Positions 4,323 to 5,835 of a stretch of 5,835 bases of DNA are shown here, one piece after another. Source of the DNA: Nitriliruptoraceae bacterium (GTDB taxonomy: Bacteria; Actinomycetota; Nitriliruptoria; Nitriliruptorales; Nitriliruptoraceae). Location: contig SKJO01000345.1 in assembly GCA_007121975.1 (NCBI GenBank), forward strand, positions 1-5,835, in the 5' to 3' direction. The notes beneath the pieces are model-generated. The model made no database searches. It was not told the DNA's origin and saw only the letters and a program-made list of their open reading frames with translations. A program made the position numbers and the translations under genes. Within the stretch, counting starts at the first letter, position 1, and the number at the start of each line of letters is the position of its first letter.

Positions 4323-4745
4323 TCAGCCTCCCGACGGGATCGCAGCGCGCAGCGGCAGGGTGTCGTCGTCGAGTACGAGTTGGCGGGCGACCATCGTGCG
4401 GGCATTGGCCACGAATGGCGCCCGCAGGTTGACGTAGATCTGCTCGGCTTGCTCATCGACCATGACGGTGCAGAACAGCACGACGTCCTCGGGCGACTCG
4501 ATGCCCAGGGTGCGCAGTTCGGCGTCGGGCAGGTCGGGGGAGTAGTCCGGGAAGGCCAGCCAGGGGAACAGCACCACCATCACCAGGTCGGGGTCCTCCA
4601 GGCAGTTCAGCTGCTGGAAGATGCCGTCGTCGGTGAGGTCGGTGAGCGTGAAGTGCTCGGCGGTCGGAAAGCCAGGGATGCCGCCCTTGAAGTGCAGCAC
4701 CTTGTCCTCGGGCCGCTCTTCGGGCCGGTCCTCGGGCCGGTCCAC
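4323..4745 (-). CDS. fliW: Flagellar assembly factor FliW (CsrA antagonist)
   Basis: The core carries FliW hallmarks: the VLHFKGGIPGFP loop, FPWLAFPDYSPDLPDAEL, LGIESPEDVVLF, and a C-terminal NLRAPFVANARTMVARQLVLDDDTLPLR. FliW binds either flagellin or CsrA, so that flagellin secretion frees FliW to lift CsrA repression. The chosen GTG at 4745 has GGAGGAG at a good distance and gives 140 residues; the in-frame GTG at 4760 has a weaker AAGGG site and gives 145. The protein lacks the usual first strand (FGEVEV-like) and instead begins with three RPED/RPEE repeats. The open frame upstream of both GTGs encodes RLGDVEG, which resembles that missing strand but has no ATG, GTG or TTG ahead of it nearby. 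It is in one operon with flgL, 53 bp upstream, and csrA, five bases downstream. The identification is secure; the start is less so. Confidence 0.92.
   Translation of the reverse strand: MDRPEDRPEERPEDKVLHFKGGIPGFPTAEHFTLTDLTDDGIFQQLNCLEDPDLVMVVLFPWLAFPDYSPDLPDAELRTLGIESPEDVVLFCTVMVDEQAEQIYVNLRAPFVANARTMVARQLVLDDDTLPLRAAIPSGG
4705..4740 (-). repeat. Three 12-bp tandem repeats in the fliW 5' end
   Basis: Units at 4705-4716, 4717-4728 and 4729-4740 differ by only one or two bases each. They are in frame and encode the acidic, Pro-Arg-rich RPED-RPEE-RPED stretch. Twelve-bp units keep the frame whatever the copy number, so length variation would change only the N-terminal tail of FliW. Confidence 0.8.
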
Positions 4746-4798
4746 GGCCTGCTCCTCCACGCGCTGCCCTTCGACATCGCCGAGCCTAGCCGCCCGTC

Positions 4799-5743
4799 TC
4801 AGCGCAGGAAGCCAGCCAGTGACGGCGGCAGTGCCTTGGCCAGCGCCTGGAGGGTGGCCTCGTAGGCGACCTGCTGGACCTGCAGCTCCATGATGCCCTC
4901 GGCCATGTCCACGTCGCGAACGTTGGACAGCTCCGTGCGCAGCGTGAGCTGCATGTCGCGGGCGCGGCCGTGGGCCGCCTCCACCCGGTTCGCGGTCGCG
5001 CCGACATCGGCCAGCACGTTGGCCACCCGGGTGCTCGCGGTGGTGATGTCGCCGATCAGGGAGCTGGCTTCGGCCGACTCGCCGGCCTCGACGGCATCGG
5101 CGGCCCGGGTCAGGATGCTCAGCAGGTCGATGGCGTTGCCCTCGGCGTCTTCGAGCGGCGTACCGTCGGGGGCGAAGCCGAGGAACTCGCCGGCGGTGAC
5201 GTTGACGCGTGGCAGTTCGGTCTCGCTGACCCGGCGGGTGACCTCGTGCCAGCTGTTCCCGTCGCTGCCGTTGGCCCGCCATCCGGCCGCAGGATTGTCG
5301 GGATCGGCGAGCTCGATGGCGAGCCCGTTGGTGAACCCGCCGAACAGCGGCCGGTCCATGCGCCGGTCGTTGGAGATGGCGATGATCTCGTCGCGGATCG
5401 AGCGGATCTCGGTGGCCAGGGCCCGGGCGGAGGTGTCGTCCTTGACGGTGGCACCCTCGACGGTCAGGTCCCGGGCGCGCGAGATGCGCGACATGACGGT
5501 CTGCAGCTGGGTGTCGGTGCTCTCGAGCCACCCACGGGCCTCGTCGATGTTGGCCAGCTCCTGCTCGCGGGCGCGCATGGCGGCGCCCAGTGACAGCGCA
5601 CGGCGGGTGCCGGCCGGGTCGTCGGACGGCTTCTGGATCCGGAAGCCGCTGGCGAGCTGTGACTGGGCCTTCTCGTAGGCGCGCAGCCGGCTCTGCAGCC
5701 GGTCGACGGACCGCGAGACCATGACCTCGTTGGTGATCCTCAT
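4799..5743 (-). CDS. flgL: Flagellar hook-filament junction protein FlgL (HAP3)
   Basis: This 314-residue member of the flagellin/FlgL superfamily forms the distal junction ring between hook and filament and is exported unfolded through the flagellar type III channel. The N-terminal D0/D1 helices are clear: MRITNEVMVSRSVDRLQ, then LASGFRIQKPSDDPAGT (residues about 30-46). So is the C-terminal helix, with DVDMAEGIMELQVQQVAYEATLQ and the ending PSLAGFLR. The middle variable region (about 130-225) is compact, as expected for FlgL rather than a long flagellin. The start is ATG at 5743, 17 bp after the flgK stop, with GGGAGGA upstream, so the two are co-transcribed. The flgK-flgL order and the family-specific ends make this firm; flagellin is excluded by position after flgK and by the FLR ending. 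Confidence 0.95.
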   Translation of the reverse strand: MRITNEVMVSRSVDRLQSRLRAYEKAQSQLASGFRIQKPSDDPAGTRRALSLGAAMRAREQELANIDEARGWLESTDTQLQTVMSRISRARDLTVEGATVKDDTSARALATEIRSIRDEIIAISNDRRMDRPLFGGFTNGLAIELADPDNPAAGWRANGSDGNSWHEVTRRVSETELPRVNVTAGEFLGFAPDGTPLEDAEGNAIDLLSILTRAADAVEAGESAEASSLIGDITTASTRVANVLADVGATANRVEAAHGRARDMQLTLRTELSNVRDVDMAEGIMELQVQQVAYEATLQALAKALPPSLAGFLR

Positions 5744-5760
5744 GCTGATGGTCCTCCCGG

Positions 5761-5835
5761 TCAGCGACCCACGATCCCGACACGGTTGACCAGCGTGTCC
5801 AGCGCCTGGTCCACCGTGGTCATCACCCGCGCCGC
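5761..5835 (-). CDS. flgK: Flagellar hook-associated protein FlgK, C-terminal end (partial)
   Basis: Only the last 24 codons and a TGA stop are inside the window; the rest lies to the right. The peptide ends VDQALDTLVNRVGIVGR, which matches the characteristic FlgK C-terminus (the ALDTLINR-GVVGR type), the region bound by FlgN. It directly precedes flgL, as in most flagellar loci. The fragment is short, but the ending plus the neighbour make the assignment convincing. Confidence 0.88.
   Translation of the reverse strand, partial: AARVMTTVDQALDTLVNRVGIVGR

Noticed and set aside
4323..5783. A 486-residue minus-strand open frame ending in FliW
   Set aside because: Everything before about 4760 is an out-of-frame shadow of flgL. 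Only the last 140-145 residues have FliW character.

Overview
The window is very GC-rich and has many GTG starts preceded by strong GGAGG-type ribosome binding sites. It carries a flagellar regulatory and junction-protein locus (flgK-flgL-fliW-csrA plus a FliA/WhiG-type sigma factor). This suggests a motile, high-GC actinobacterium-like organism. A deep-branching flagellated actinobacterium (for example the Nitriliruptoria type) would fit, but the lineage is inferred only from composition and gene content.

Layout. From right to left on the minus strand: the last 24 codons of flgK (5761-5835), flgL (4799-5743), fliW (4323-4745) and csrA (4024-4317), tightly packed as one operon. Convergent to this, on the plus strand, is a single small helical-protein gene (3568-3975), probably a FlgN-like export chaperone. 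An intergenic control region (about 3102-3567) separates it from a divergent minus-strand pair. That pair is a FliA/WhiG-family sigma factor (2157-3101) and, overlapping its stop codon as TGATG, a 500-residue protein (655-2157). The latter has a receiver-like, GGDEF-like and HD-GYP-like architecture in which every recognisable catalytic motif is damaged. Positions 1-654 hold no convincing gene but contain direct repeats, three copies of a conserved hairpin element, one further long hairpin and a 14-bp-period tandem repeat.

How it works together (family knowledge plus inference). FlgK and FlgL form the hook-filament junction and need a FlgN-type chaperone for export. FliW and CsrA form the partner switch that ties flagellin translation to filament assembly. 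The sigma factor should direct late flagellar promoters. The translationally coupled pseudo-signalling protein is the best candidate here for an undescribed regulator, possibly a c-di-GMP or protein-binding sensor acting on the sigma factor. The control region holds four TTCAC-type motifs spaced 10-11 bp apart, several perfect dyads, and a candidate sigma-28-type promoter for the small gene.
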